Origin: Marsupella aquatica
Lineage: Eukaryota > Marchantiophyta
DNA: 64,000 bases
Assembly: GCA_973895155.1 (NCBI GenBank)
Contig: OZ316897.1
Span: 16,058,001 to 16,122,000, forward strand
Direction of reading: 5' to 3'
Shown here piece after piece: positions 20,398 through 32,200 of this stretch. The notes under the pieces were generated by a model that worked only from the letters and a program-made list of their open reading frames with translations, searched no databases and was not told where the DNA came from. A program made the translations under genes and the position numbers. The number at the start of each line of letters is the position of its first letter. The first letter of the stretch is position 1.

Positions 20398-22740
20398 ATG
20401 CCAACTCTCCGCTCGCATTCCGTTGGGACTCAAAGGTCCACAGCGCGATTGCCAACTGCTGCTGGCGCGTCAACTTCGACTCCGACGGGGTCGCTTCATA
20501 ATTATAATAATACCAAGAGCAATCCTGCTGCTGAGGCTCCGTCCGTTGTCACGGCTTGTGGCTTAGATCCTCTCACACCAGCTGGCGACCGAGAGCATGC
20601 CCTTTCGTCTCCTCCGTCTGCCGCGCAAACGAGACCGCAAACGAGAGCAGCAGCAGCAGCTGCAGCAGCAGGGACTGCACGGAAGACACGCCAACGCTTT
20701 GGAAAGAAAGTGCTTTTCGCTGACCAGCAGGAGCATGAAGAAGGGGATGCCGCAGCGGAGATCACGGTGACGCGGAGGACTAGTAAGAGGGTGCGGAGAG
20801 GTGGAGGAGGTCAAGTTGAGTGCATCGTCGAGACGGACGACACTGCTGTGGCTATAGTTACATCTGAGATGGCGGATGGAATGGCGGTTGGGAACAAGGG
20901 GAAGCGAAAGGTTGTAGTAGCTCTGTCGGATAGTGACGAGGAAGGCCAAACCGGCGTGCCTCCATCTGATGTGGATACCAGTGACGCGGAGGAAGAGGCA
21001 ATTGGAAGAAACGGATCGAGGTGCGAGGAGGTTGGCGATGGATCTTCGAGCCATGCCACTCGAGGAGGACAATCACCACGAGTGGTGCAGAGAACCCGGG
21101 CAGGCCGTTCTCGAATAGAATTAGATTCGGAGCTCACCAACAGAAGAGTGGAGGCTTCTAAAGCGAAATTCTTAGAGGTGGCACGGCGGCGAGCTGCACA
21201 TTTCGCGCACTTCACCGAAGAAGAGGACGATCCCGCAAGCTCCTCCGCAGCCAAAGTGAATGACGTAGATTTAGGGCGAGTTGTGGATGAGCAAAATAGA
21301 AGGGCGGCCCAGCTCCTCGCCCAAGTCTCCAATGACGCCAGTCGGCTAGCTGGTAACGGTGACGGACAGGAGAACGCATGGCCCGGCCCGTTTGTCATTG
21401 CCAGGAACTTAGTGGAGGGCCGTGAATCCGCTGCAGCTGCTCGGCACGAGTCTATTCGAGGTGCTGGACCAGATCCAAAACAAACTTCGGTGGAATGGAA
21501 GCCGTCCAGACAGCCTGACTTCAGGAGGGTCAGGATTCCAACCTCTCTACACGACATGTGCGTCGAGGTTCTTTCTGCTAACATTGAACATGTAACTTCT
21601 CTCGAGGGAATGCCAGATGCTGCCAAGAAGCTCATCTGCGCACGGTTGTGCGCACAGCGGATTATGACACCGAATGCCCTTCGCCTTTACTTGCTGTCGG
21701 AGCCTGAAGAAGTCATTGTCCCCGACTGCTCTTTCGCCACCGAGGAAACCCTCACAGAAGCTCTAGTGAAGTGCTCAACCCAGAGGCTGGAGGTTTTGGA
21801 ATTGGGGATGTGTGGACGTGCTATGTCCGATCAGCTCTGTGCTTCCGCTTTGACTGGATTTTCCCACTCATTGCCTGTTCTTCATACGCTGGTTCTCAAC
21901 GGAGCTTACCGACTTACCGACATTGGACTCAAAACATTGGTTAGTGGCAGTCCTAACCTCAGTACGCTGATTCTCAAGCAATGCAGCATGATCTCCGCAG
22001 CTGGGCTTGAGACGGTGGCAACTTCCGTCGGAAAAACATTGAAGACCCTCTCTTTGGAATCCTGTACTCAGCTGGATGCCTTAAAGATCCTGCCCCCTCT
22101 TTTGAAGATGGCCAGCTTAGAGAGTCTTTCTCTGTCTGGACTTTGTGGAATGAGCGATGGGATCATTAGTGAACTGGCAGTAATTCTGGGCCCCCGCTTG
22201 CATGAGCTTTACATTGCCGATTGCAAGGCTCTTACAGATGCTGCAATAAGCGCAATTTCTTTGTGCTGCAGGGGTCTTAAAGTGCTTGATATTGGTAAAC
22301 TCCCAACGCTTACTGACGGGGCAATTGGAAGTCTAGCTGATGGCTGCAAGTCCTTGAGAATACTTCGACTGGATCGTGGGAAGTTTAGTGATACTACGCT
22401 AGCAGCTCTGGTCGCCGTCTCGGGGAGTTACCTGACTGACTTGTCACTTAACAGTGTTCGGCAAGCAGGGGACTTGACTCTCAGCGCTCTTTCTAAGCAC
22501 TCCAAGGGGACGTTGGAGCAGCTGGATTTGTCTTTCTGCCGGGCAGTAAGTAGTGAAGCACTGGGGTTACTGGCCGATACCTGCAAAGGACTTCGTGAAA
22601 TCCGACTCTTTGGCTGCACTCAGGTCACAGATTTCTTTGTGGAAGGACACTCAAATGCGGTGTTGGATGTGATCGGCATGCCTAAGACTGTTCTGGATGT
22701 CAGCGGCTCAGCTGTAAAATCCTCGAGGAAACCCGTATAG
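20398..22740 (+). CDS. RAD7-like leucine-rich-repeat protein (putative nucleotide-excision-repair factor)
   Basis: Single-exon gene of 780 residues. I take the ATG at 20398 because it sits in a strong context (GCCACCATGC). The frame extends only 9 codons upstream and without another ATG. Residues 1 to about 325 are low-complexity, rich in Ser, Ala, Arg and acidic clusters (SDSDEE near 177-182), with basic RRTSKRVRR-type runs fitting a nuclear protein. A conserved WPGPF-IARN block (about 328-337) and VEWKPSR precede a core that matches plant homologues of yeast RAD7: PTSLHDMCVEVL (381-392), then about a dozen cysteine-type leucine-rich repeats to the C-terminus (LEVLELGMCGR, LSTLILKQCSMI, LRILRLDRGK, LEQLDLSFCRAV). 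In yeast RAD7 acts with RAD16 in global-genome repair and in a cullin ubiquitin ligase; a comparable role here is inference. No F-box was visible. A generic AMN1/RNI-type LRR protein is the alternative. Confidence 0.85.
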   Translation: MPTLRSHSVGTQRSTARLPTAAGASTSTPTGSLHNYNNTKSNPAAEAPSVVTACGLDPLTPAGDREHALSSPPSAAQTRPQTRAAAAAAAAGTARKTRQRFGKKVLFADQQEHEEGDAAAEITVTRRTSKRVRRGGGGQVECIVETDDTAVAIVTSEMADGMAVGNKGKRKVVVALSDSDEEGQTGVPPSDVDTSDAEEEAIGRNGSRCEEVGDGSSSHATRGGQSPRVVQRTRAGRSRIELDSELTNRRVEASKAKFLEVARRRAAHFAHFTEEEDDPASSSAAKVNDVDLGRVVDEQNRRAAQLLAQVSNDASRLAGNGDGQENAWPGPFVIARNLVEGRESAAAARHESIRGAGPDPKQTSVEWKPSRQPDFRRVRIPTSLHDMCVEVLSANIEHVTSLEGMPDAAKKLICARLCAQRIMTPNALRLYLLSEPEEVIVPDCSFATEETLTEALVKCSTQRLEVLELGMCGRAMSDQLCASALTGFSHSLPVLHTLVLNGAYRLTDIGLKTLVSGSPNLSTLILKQCSMISAAGLETVATSVGKTLKTLSLESCTQLDALKILPPLLKMASLESLSLSGLCGMSDGIISELAVILGPRLHELYIADCKALTDAAISAISLCCRGLKVLDIGKLPTLTDGAIGSLADGCKSLRILRLDRGKFSDTTLAALVAVSGSYLTDLSLNSVRQAGDLTLSALSKHSKGTLEQLDLSFCRAVSSEALGLLADTCKGLREIRLFGCTQVTDFFVEGHSNAVLDVIGMPKTVLDVSGSAVKSSRKPV

Positions 22741-23103
22741 CGCAGCAAATGATAGACTCATTATCTTGGTCCCTTTCAGGGTTCCTTACAGAACAATTTT
22801 TCATTCTGAAGATATTATTTTGGAACTTTGTATATGACTCGAATCAGTCATTTTTCAATTCTCAAGAATTTTACGTTGGAAAATACTCTATATGGCTGGC
22901 ATGACTTTGGTCTTACTTCAGTTGTCCCTTTGTGCAAGTATGTACGTAATCTGGGCCAGTGTATTTCTTTGCAAGATCGATTGATGTCAAAATATGCAAG
23001 TTATTCTGAGTTGGGGACCTCTGGACTCTACTTAAACCCTACTTGTTCACTTCAATGGTTTGGATATTGATGTCTTCCGCGCCAGGTTTGTCGCTGAATT
23101 GTC

Positions 23104-23177
23104 CTACCGAGAACTGGCACGAGCGATGGGATTCGAGTTTCTACCGAGAACTGGCACGAGTGACGGGATTCGACTTT
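23104..23177. repeat. Two-copy tandem repeat, 37-bp unit
   Basis: CTACCGAGAACTGGCACGAG followed by a GATTCGA stretch occurs at 23104 and 23141 with two or three differences. It lies in the 3' flank of the RAD7-like gene. Confidence 0.85.
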
Positions 23178-23330
23178 CGATGCGTGATCAAAAGGTTTTG
23201 GACTCTGGAAGTGAAATTTGGAAGACAGCAAGGCAAGGTAGGGAGATGTAGTAGGGGACTACACAACCCAAGTTTGTAAGACATTCCAAATGATCTCTCG
23301 TCACATTTTGGTTGAGAACGGAAGACAGGA

Positions 23331-23590
23331 CCACATCTGTGATATCACTTGAAAGTCGTGTAATTTGATAGATGCTTCAATCCAGAGTTCACATTCATAA
23401 TCGTGTTGGTCGTCATTGTGATCAAGAAAATTAATCAATGGGTCTCGACTCAGAAATATTTGTAGACAGAAACGTATCTGGTGATATCATTTCGTAGATA
23501 AAAATACATCTGTGATATGACTTGAATTCGTGCTAGACGCTTCAATTCAAAGTTCACATATAATAATTGTGTGAGTTGTCGTAGTTATTA
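23331..23590. repeat. Two-copy diverged duplication, about 173-bp period
   Basis: ACATCTGTGATAT-ACTTGAA followed by GATGCTTCAAT or GACGCTTCAAT, AAAGTTCACAT or GAGTTCACAT, and ATAATTGTGT or ATAATCGTGT is found from about 23333 and again from about 23506. Confidence 0.65.
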
Positions 23591-25600
23591 AGGAGCTCTC
23601 GTTTTTATATCGTTTAGAAATTTGTGGCCTACAATTTAGGCATATGATTGATTTGACTTCAATTAGGGGTTTAATGAGTTGCTTAGTGTGAACTGTAAAG
23701 AGAATTCTGGAGACGTGTGAATTGGTTTGATCTGGGGCACGTCCGACTACATTACACCAAACTTTTGAACGATGAAAAAAAGCTACATGCTTCCTTTTTA
23801 AAAAAATTTACTCCTCAGCATAATTAAGAGTAGAAAATTTATTGCTCATTTACGGACCACAATGTTTCACCATACTAGACAATGTATTGCTCATATTACA
23901 TCCTAGATTAGCCACTAAACTATACCAGATTATTGAAATGATTGACAGACAGTTACTACACCATTTCTTTCGCATAAATGATTGCACACTTGGGATGTTT
24001 CCTTGGAGTACCAAGACTATCCTTCACGTCAGGGTCTTAGCGGATGGGTGAGGGAATCAGTCAGTGGATTGCCCCCCACTAAGTGCAGATCCTGAAAAAC
24101 CTTGGAGCGTCAAACCCGTCAAACCTTCTAAAAGAATAATGCTTGAGCACATCATATATGCCTAGTCCACGATCTACTGTAGTAACAGTCTGCTGTAACA
24201 GTCTGCTGCGATTCCATTGCCTTGCAACAAGGACGCTGTTCCAGTTCAACCTGTAGAGTCCTCGAAAGTCAGAAAGCAGGTAATCTAAGGCGATTACTTT
24301 GGTTTGAGTTCGAGCCCACATCGCCATGTTAATCGTTTTCCTGAGTTGCCCTGTCATCTACAACTACTCTAGTAGAAGGCAGAACAATCACATGACAGGA
24401 GGTTTATTGAATTGTTGGGGAATCATGAATACTTTTGAGGCTGATTTATCTGGAAGGTTTTGTTTTCGGAAAAGGTCCTTAAGGTTCTGTTTTTGGGCCA
24501 AAAACTAAATGCTGATTGTTGGTAATTGGAGCCTGTTGCGTGTCTAAGGTTTAGTTTCGGAGTCGTTCTCTATGAATGTATCGGTGCGAGACTAGGCATC
24601 CACCTTCCTCAGGTCCATGCATGGTCCTACAGGGGAATTACTTTTCTATTCCATCCCTTGCGTTTATCCAGTGCCTAGGTGGCAGACGACTCTCTATCCA
24701 TAGTTGGTTGGAAGTGATGTTGGATAGGTGACTTCCGAATGATGATGGTCGTGGTGTAGGCCAGGGCGTTTTGGATAACATTCAGAACTCTGTCGTCTTT
24801 CACCTTCTTCTTGAGGCGAACGTGTCTCAAACTCAAAACTTTGAGCAAAGCTCATCCGCTTCAAGACGGCCATCTTTTCTTTCACATCGATCAGGGGCTC
24901 AACTCAACTCCCCATTGCATGCATTTATTAAGAAGCCAGAAGAATCTTCCACGGGGAATGATCCATTCCACACATTGACATTCTCTCCATTTACCACCAA
25001 AATGCCCTGTCATTTGCACGTGGTTGCAATGCTGGTGCTTGATGGAGCCGGGATCTCAGCTTCAAGCAAATAAAATATGGGCCTCCTGATCCAGAGAAGA
25101 GGGTTCGATGCTTCATATGGTGTCATCATGAATCTGGAAGGAAGAGCGCAGTGTCCTGTCCTACATGATGTGATCTTTCCCCTGAAGAACGTCTTCCAGG
25201 ACCTAGACATATGAAACACCAAATCTAGTTCTCTGAATCATGTGCTTGATGATGACTCTGAGTTGAGAAGCACTATGGAGCAAATGCACCTTAAGGACCT
25301 TGGAAGCATCAAGCTTGACAGACTTTCTGTCATGAGTGGGTGAGGTCCCCTGGAGGTCAAGGGCTACAAGTTTCAGCTGAGATCATAATTGTGACTAGTC
25401 TAGCAATTGCAGCTGGTGGTGTTGCTGACCACGTGATTCTAAGGGCTTTCTTGCATTTTGGTGGCCCTTTCTTTTGGGGCCCTAAACTTAACTTCTGGTA
25501 TCATATTAAAGACCCAGAGTTTCGTGCTTGAACCCCTTTCTGAGGCAGGCCTGATGGCAGTTAAAGTAGAGATCCAAGTGCAAAGGCCAGAAACTTTCCA

Positions 25601-25745
25601 TCCTTGAGGTCCCCATATGTGAAATCTGAATAAAACAAGATGACATCTGGAGGGCCATTAAGTTACTTTTCCGTCCTTGAGGTCCTCATATGTGAAATCT
25701 GAATAAAACAAAATGACATCAGCAGGGCTATTAAGACATAGCTCC
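25601..25745. repeat. Two-copy tandem repeat, 73-bp unit
   Basis: TCCTTGAGGTCC-CATATGTG followed by AAATCTGAATAAAACAA and ATGACATC occurs at 25601 and 25674. Confidence 0.85.
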
Positions 25746-25772
25746 AGTATCAATAGCTGTTGTGCATACCTC

Positions 25773-25856
25773 ACTGCAGCAGCGAGGGCTGCAAAAGAGA
25801 GGGTGGCCTACATGCTGCAGCAGCGAGGGCTGCAAAAGAGAGGGTGGCCTACATGC
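25773..25856. repeat. Two-copy tandem repeat, 42-bp unit
   Basis: CTGCAGCAGCGAGGGCTGCA followed by AAAGAGAGGGTGGCCTACATG is present twice without visible change, at 25773-25814 and 25815-25856. The identity suggests a recent duplication. Confidence 0.92.
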
Positions 25857-26039
25857 AAGACAGCCCTTAGGGTAGTCACCCTTTAGTCACTTCAAATATA
25901 TGAATAGTAGCACTAAAGGTTGATTGCCTTGCATGAAGGTTGTGGTGGCTCCTGACCTGGAAGTCTGGAAGGCACTATTTGTCCGAAAGCCTATAACACA
26001 TATAGAAGATTAAGAATATTCCTCTAGCTTTAATTAACT

Positions 26040-26065
26040 ACCTTGGTATATGTCTATACCAAGGT
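26040..26065. other. Perfect 11-bp hairpin with 4-nt loop
   Basis: ACCTTGGTATA (26040-26050), loop TGTC, then its exact reverse complement TATACCAAGGT (26055-26065). It has no T run after it, so it is not a Pol III or bacterial-type terminator. No function is assigned. Confidence 0.7.
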
Positions 26066-26824
26066 GAGACATCAAGAAAATGTACTTTGATAGACTACTT
26101 GTAGGAGGATAAATATGTCCTATAAATTTCATTGTAAGAACTTCTGACATGAAATGGTACCTTTGGTGGGCCCAAAGGTCAGTTGGGAGAGAACATGAAA
26201 GTTTTAGTCCATTAGGATACAACTTTTGTCAGGGAGTTCCACTAAGTATTTATCCTGGCTAATTCTCGGGTGGATCCCTTTGTATGCAAAAAGCAAGATA
26301 ATCTCACTTTATCACAACAAGAATGTCAAAACTAGTTCTTGAATAATGATTTTCAAATGTATTTTTCTCATTAAATTTGTGTGCCTCTCACCAGTCCACT
26401 GCCTGTGCATTGCACAATTGTAGTTGTAGTCGTGTCGTTGCTGTAGATGTGAGTCGCGGAACTCGACTACCTTAACACTTAGCTCCGGCGTCGCTGACTC
26501 CGACGCCGAGCTCCCTTATGGTCCAGGCCCAGATAGGCCATCCGGGGAGGACTTAGCATGGGGAGACTTGTGGGCAATGAGACGTGGCACTGTCGAGGCA
26601 AGGGGCCAAGCTGGGGACACAAACTAAGGACTTGGACTAGCCTACGGCTGGTCGGGTCAAGGGGACATGGGTCAGGCTCAAGGATGGCCGTCCGGACCGT
26701 CGGATGGACTTTGAGTTCTGAGGGCTTGGGAGTGAGCTCCTCTTGGGCCCAAGGCCAATGGAGTTGACGCCATTGGCAACGGACGCTTGGGGCGCAAGTT
26801 GTGGCCCGAAGTGGTGGCCCTCCC

Positions 26825-27290
26825 ACCACGTGCCCGTCCAAACTCGTTTCTCAGCCTTGAAACAAGTCGAACCTTGCACTAACACGGAATGTTGGGGCAA
26901 GTTCTCCCCGACTATACTCCTTGTCGTTAGCGACCCCTCCCATACAAAGCCGCACTTGCCCTCGTCAGCACAACCGTCGCTCAACGGTCTTTGCTATCTG
27001 CACAAGCAACCAACCAACCGGTAAGAACTTGTCTTGATCTCGGAACTCCCAAGACCATTGTCTTGCCTCAAGCTCAACAGTCGTTAGTAAGTAGGTCAGC
27101 GGATAGAGCCTCCCAGGCCCGCATGGCCTTGCCATAAGCTGAAACTAAGGTCGACATCACTGTTCGTCCAGAACAGTCTATCTACCGGATGTCGCCCAAG
27201 CTTCCCCACTCTTTACCCGTCAATGGCTGACCGCCCTGCCTCCAGGACATGCCCATGGCCCAAACTCAGTTTGTCACAAACTAGTAGTAA
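26825..27290 (+). repeat. Inverted repeat partner of 39235-39700
   Basis: Read on the plus strand, it shares a long ordered series of landmarks with the minus strand of 39235-39700: CCACGTGCC, GAAGCCGCACTTGC or AAAGCCGCACTTGC, CACAACCG-CGCTCAACGGTC or CACAACCGCTACTCAACGGTC, CTGCACAA-C, GGTAAG, CTCAAGCTCAACAG-CGTT, GTAAGTAGGT-AGCG, and ACTGACCGCCCTG- with CAGGACATGC-CATGGCCCAAA. Divergence is considerable, with several indels. Confidence 0.7.
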
Positions 27291-27966
27291 CACGTCGGGA
27301 CCATTCAATTTCTAGATCTTAGCCACCTCTATGCGAAACTGGGTTCCGCTCAACCTCTCACCATGCATCGGGACCAGATCTCAATGGCAGCCCCCAAAGT
27401 CTACTTGGTTCTACCTCTCCAACATCAGGTCCCCATGGGAACCAAATGCGGTTTGGTCACTGTTCGACTTCGGATCGGCAAGAGGGACTCTCCCCATTGC
27501 AAGCCTCAAAACCAAAATCATCCAATGCACAATCAGAGAGCACCATGAGGTAGCTTTCTTCATTAGCTTTCCAACGAGCCCAAGAACTCCCCCAACGGAG
27601 ATCCGGTCGTCGAGTTATGTTTGTTTCTGCTTCAAAACTCGAAACGACGTATCTTCGTTGATCGCGATCAGCTCGAGCTCAAACTTGAGAGGACCACTCC
27701 CCTCATATATGCTTCTGGGGACCTGCCACCCCTGGACCAGCTTTGGTCCCCTATCTTTGGCCCCCTACCCGAGGGTCCGTGGGCCCCGCCACTTAGCTCG
27801 AAACGAAGATAATTGAAAACCTTCTGTAACTTGGCCTCGAGCGCAAATTGTGGCATAAGGGGCTAAAAGTTACGGCCCTAACCCCGCTCTGGTCCAGGCA
27901 ACCCCCCCTGGTCCAGGCAACCCCCTCTTGGTCCATCGATGCGCGGCGACTCTAATCGAGTCTAAA

Positions 27967-28433
27967 TCGGCCATAACTTTTGGCCCCTAGGTCCGTTGGC
28001 CAAAACATATGCGGCCCCATGATCGGGCTCATGTGGGGCTTCTCAGGCCCCTATGGTGATCCGTTGGAAAAATAGTTCATTTTTCCGTGATCGGCAACGG
28101 GCCCAAACTACAAGTATGCGGCTTGAGTCGGCCATAACTTTTGGCCCCTGGGTCCGTTGGCCGAGAAATATGCGACCCCATGATCGGGCTCATGTAGGGC
28201 TTCTTGGGCCCCTATGGTGATCTGTTGGAAAAATAGTTCACTTTTCCATGATCGGCAACGGGCCCAAACTACAAGCATGCGGCTTGAGTCGGCCATAACT
28301 TTTGGCCCCTGGGTCCGTTGGCCGAGAAATATGCGGCCCCATGATCGGGCTTATGTGGGGCTTCTCGGGCCCCTATGGTGATCCGTCAGAAACATAGTTC
28401 ATATTTCCGTGATCGGCAATGGGCCCAATAAAG
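27967..28433. repeat. Tandem array, 161-bp unit, about 2.9 copies
   Basis: Units begin TCGGCCATAACTTTTGGCCC at 27967, 28128 and 28289, exactly 161 bp apart. Each continues GGGTCCGTTGGCC, CCCCATGATCGGGCT, GGGCTTCT-GGGCCCCTATGG and TTTTCC(G/A)TGATCGGCAA. The copies are only slightly diverged. Confidence 0.92.
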
Positions 28434-29036
28434 TTAAGTGGAGCGCGTTTTTCTCAAGTCTTGTCCTTGCTCTTACTAGCCTCCTCTTTGTTAGTTGCAT
28501 CCCTAATGGCCATGATGGTAGCAAATCTAAGAGGGGCTCAACGCTGGAGTTAGGCAACGCCGGAGCAATTACGAGTAGGTGAAAGTTGTAGTCGCGACTC
28601 CCGATCCGGGTTGGGCCGGTCGGTGGCCCTGAGCGGAAATCAGATTTGAGGGCCTAGGTATGAGCACTGGTTCGGCCCGGTCGCAACGGGCTAAGGCACT
28701 CCGCTTGCGGATGCCTATCAGAAAGTTATGGGCGTTGTCAGTTGGTGGCGCGCCCATTATGCGCGATGGGATCCGAGTTGGGGGCCAAATATTTAGGGAC
28801 CAAAGCTGGTCCGGGGGTGGCAAGTCCTTAGAAGCATATATGAGGGGAGTGGTGTCTCCCTGGGGGCTAAGGGCGAGCCGAAGTTGTGAGCCGCGGCGGT
28901 TGCGACTGTCGTGCGCATACATATCGCTACACAACATACATCGCTTGTCACATACATCCAGACATAGTCACACTGCCACATCACAAATACAAGAGAATGG
29001 AATACAAGTGGAACTCATGTCCACACATGTCCAAAA

Positions 29037-29053
29037 CCCACAATCGCCCCCCT
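29037..29053 (-). other. Candidate polypurine tract and 3' LTR start of the gypsy element
   Basis: About 160 bases downstream of the last pol codon, the minus strand reads AGGGGGGCGATTGTGGG. A purine run followed by a TGT start is the normal arrangement of polypurine tract and 3' LTR in LTR retrotransposons, which would put the LTR start at 29042. I could not find a matching second LTR upstream of gag, nor the LTR's other end, so the boundary is a suggestion only. Confidence 0.4.
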
Positions 29054-29217
29054 AGCTGGGAGTAAGGTCCCCTAACTCTAGCTAGCCATGAGTTCTACAA
29101 GGTTGATATACACCTTTTTAGGTGTGAAGATCAGGAGGTCGGGTGCAAGTGAGCCCCATCGATCACCTACCTGCAATCCATATCTGCCAAGAGAACACAA
29201 ATGATAACTAGTCGGCT

Positions 29218-32200
29218 TCACCGACACTGAGGACACAACCATGATCCACTAGGAATCACCTGCAATGGTGGTGTCAAACATGACATGTGCCATCCTCTAG
29301 AACACTTATCACAAATCAACATAGTAGCTGCTCCCTGAGCAGATCCACACAACATATATTTCAAGCCAGCACGAACATGTGCCAAGCTTGGATCTATTGT
29401 ACCATCAATGTTGGGAAGGTGACATGGTGCACAGTTGCGCACATGATCCTTCCAAACCATACCATCGCGTCCCTCCAACATCAGGACACCAGAAGGCAAC
29501 ACTTCACGCACACGTAAGATTGTCCGGCCTGTGGTCACATCAAGTGTCGTGGGTGCTGTCTGCTGCAAATAAACATAATCACCAGGATGAAATCGTCGAA
29601 TGCTTGCACGGTAACCTCCTCCACGAATAGTGGCATACCTCAAAGTATCACGATGTTGGGCAATGGCAAGGTTGTCAAAAGCCATGGGCATCACTCTCTG
29701 AAATACCCGTGCTCTCTCTGAACACACCTTGACCCAAACATCAGGATCATCCAAGTTCACAACTAGTGCAGCATGACGACGAATAGCTGCTGGCAAATCT
29801 GGCTCTCTACCATAGAGCAAAAAGTAGGGTGAGAAGGATGCAAGTGATGCTTGCCGACTGAAACGGTAGCCCATAGCTAACCAAGGTAGCTGGAGATCCC
29901 AATCTCCCAGATGACCAACCTGCAAGCCATACTTACGCAATCCTCTCTTCATAGTTTGCACAACTCTCTCAGCTAATCCATCTGCCTCAGGATGATCACG
30001 AGAGGTAGTGCGATGATCAATCAGAGCTTGTTCACACAAACTCTCAAACTCTCCACGGAACTCAGTTCCCTGATCAGTCAACACCTCAGCTGGTGCTCCA
30101 AAATGACTGAGTACACGATCCAAAAATGTAGCAGCAACTCCTCCACTGGCTTTATCTGGCAACGCCACTAGCTCAATCCACTTGGAGAAGTGCTCCACCA
30201 TGACCAAAACATACCGATTATGACGTTGGGTAAGAGGTAATGGACCAGCAAAATCCAAACTCCAACGATATCCCAAACCCATGATCGGTAACGGGTGCAA
30301 CTGGGGAGTGGGAGCATTAAATGATGCTCTCACTCTGTCACATACCACACACTTAGCTATCAACTGCTGGACATGAGTGTGCATACCACGCCACCAATAC
30401 TGCGTCTGCAGCAAGCTGTAAGTGCGCTTCACACCAAAGTGACCCAACTCCTCGTGCGCATGTCGCACCAAATGTACTCGTTGTGATGGTTTTGGTACCA
30501 CCAACATCCTACCATCATGCAGTACTCTCAAAAGATGGTTTCCCTCCCATCGAAACCTCTTGGCTCTCTGTAGAACCCTGTCACGGTCCTTGGCATCAAC
30601 ACTGCCAACAATAGAACTATTGCGCAGATATTCCAACACTCTCACATCATTGTGAATATCTTGTTGTCCAGAAGTTACCTCACCAACATCCACATCTGAA
30701 GACTCATCACCCACTCCATCCAATGAAGTAGAGTCCACAGATCCACTGTATGCTGGCACCCAACAAAGAAAGGCAGATGCATGCCATCCTGGCACCATCT
30801 CCTTATCTGACTCATCATGCCATCTGGCTCCAGTCTCATCCTGCTGACTGGTACATGGATTGCGGCTTAATCCATCTGCATCCAAGTTCACTTTTCCAGG
30901 CCTATGCACCACCTGGAAATCATACTCCTGTAACAACAATGCCCATCGTGCAAGCTTCCCTGTAAGCTTGTCAGACTCCATTAACCACTTAAGAGGCTGA
31001 TGATCAGTGATCAAGGTGAAGGGGTTACCAAACAAGTAGCAACGAAAGTGTGCAACAGCCCACACTGTTGCCAAACACTCTCCCTCATAAGAGCTATACT
31101 TAGCCTCTGCTGAATTGTTTGATCTACTGGCATAAGCCACAACAAACTCATTCCCCTCATCATCCTTCTGAGTCAGCACTGCTCCAAGTCCTACTCCACT
31201 CCAATCAGTATGTAGCTGAAATGGTCTGCCTGAAATGGGTCTTCTCAAAATAGGGGATGATGCCAACCTTTGCTTCAACTCCTGAAAGGCATGCTCCTGG
31301 TCATCACCCCAAATCCATTCCTGATCCAACTTAGTGAGTATGGTCAAAGGTTTAGCAAGCTGGCTAAATCCTTTAACATACCTCCTGTAGTAGCTCGCCA
31401 ATCCCAAGAATGCACGAACTCTACTCACATCAGTAGGACAAGGAATCTGTGTAATGGCCTCCACTTTAGTCTGCTGTACACCCAATCCCCCTGGGTATAT
31501 GGTGTGGCCCAAATACTCAATCTGGTCTTGGAAGAACTTACACTTGCTAGGATGGAGCTTCAACCCATGTGCTCTCAATCTCTCCAACACAGTCTGCAAG
31601 TGCTGCTGATGTTCTTCCACAGTAGAAGAATAGACCAAAATATCATCAATATAACATCTGACAAAATCCAAACCTGCAAGGATTCGATCCATGACTCTCT
31701 AGAACTCAGCTGGTGCATTCTTCAACCCAAATGGTAAGAATAACCATTGATACAAACGATCTTTGCCATAAGAATCAATCCCCCAGAATGCTGTCTTGGA
31801 CCTGTCAGCATGCCTAATTGGAAGCTGATGGTATCCTGCCCTCAGATCCAATGAACTGAAAACCTTTGCATGCCCCACAGCATCAAAGATCTCCTCAGGT
31901 GTGGGCATGGCATATCGATCAGATTTTGTCTGGCGATTAATAGGTCTGTAATCACCACACATGCGCCTATCTGTGTAATTGCCATGCACATCCTTCTTGG
32001 CTGGCATCACTGTGGCAGATGCATACTCCCCATATGAAATCTCCACCAATCCAGCCTCCAACAAATCTTGAGTTCTGCTTTGAATCAGAGCTCTCTCCAT
32101 GTCACTATAACGGTATGGTCTACGAAAGATTGGCGCATCACTAGCCAATTCAATCTGAATACCAGGGCCCTTCAATGTCCCCAAATCCTTCATGCTGAAT

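Larger units (their letters stand above)
22741..26459. other. Gene-free interval with short duplications
   Basis: No coding region I can support; the longest frame, about 100 codons at 24771-25073, has no recognisable domain. The interval holds tandem duplications at 23.1, 23.3-23.6, 25.6 and 25.8 kb and a perfect hairpin at 26040. The stretch near 24.9-25.6 kb may be decayed retroelement sequence, but no diagnostic motif survives. Confidence 0.5.
26460..28560 (+). repeat. GC-rich retroelement-like debris, mainly plus orientation
   Basis: Composition changes sharply from AT-rich to GC-rich near 26.46 kb and remains so to about 29 kb. No coding domains were found. Three facts point to LTR or untranslated retroelement sequence: a segment at 26825-27290 that recurs in inverted orientation at 39235-39700; a 161-bp tandem array at 27967-28433; and a phrase near 27698 (CCACTCCCCTCATATATGCT and about 40 following bases) that recurs inverted near 28800-28855. 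So at least two insertions in opposite orientations are packed here. I could not set their ends. Confidence 0.45.

Noticed and set aside
24296-24325. B-box-like GAGTTCGAGCCC as part of a tRNA gene
   Set aside because: No acceptor stem, anticodon stem or A box could be folded around it.
25497-25512. TGGTATCATATT as a primer-binding site of a plus-strand LTR element
   Set aside because: Eight bases match, but no polyprotein, polypurine tract or LTR pair is recognisable nearby.
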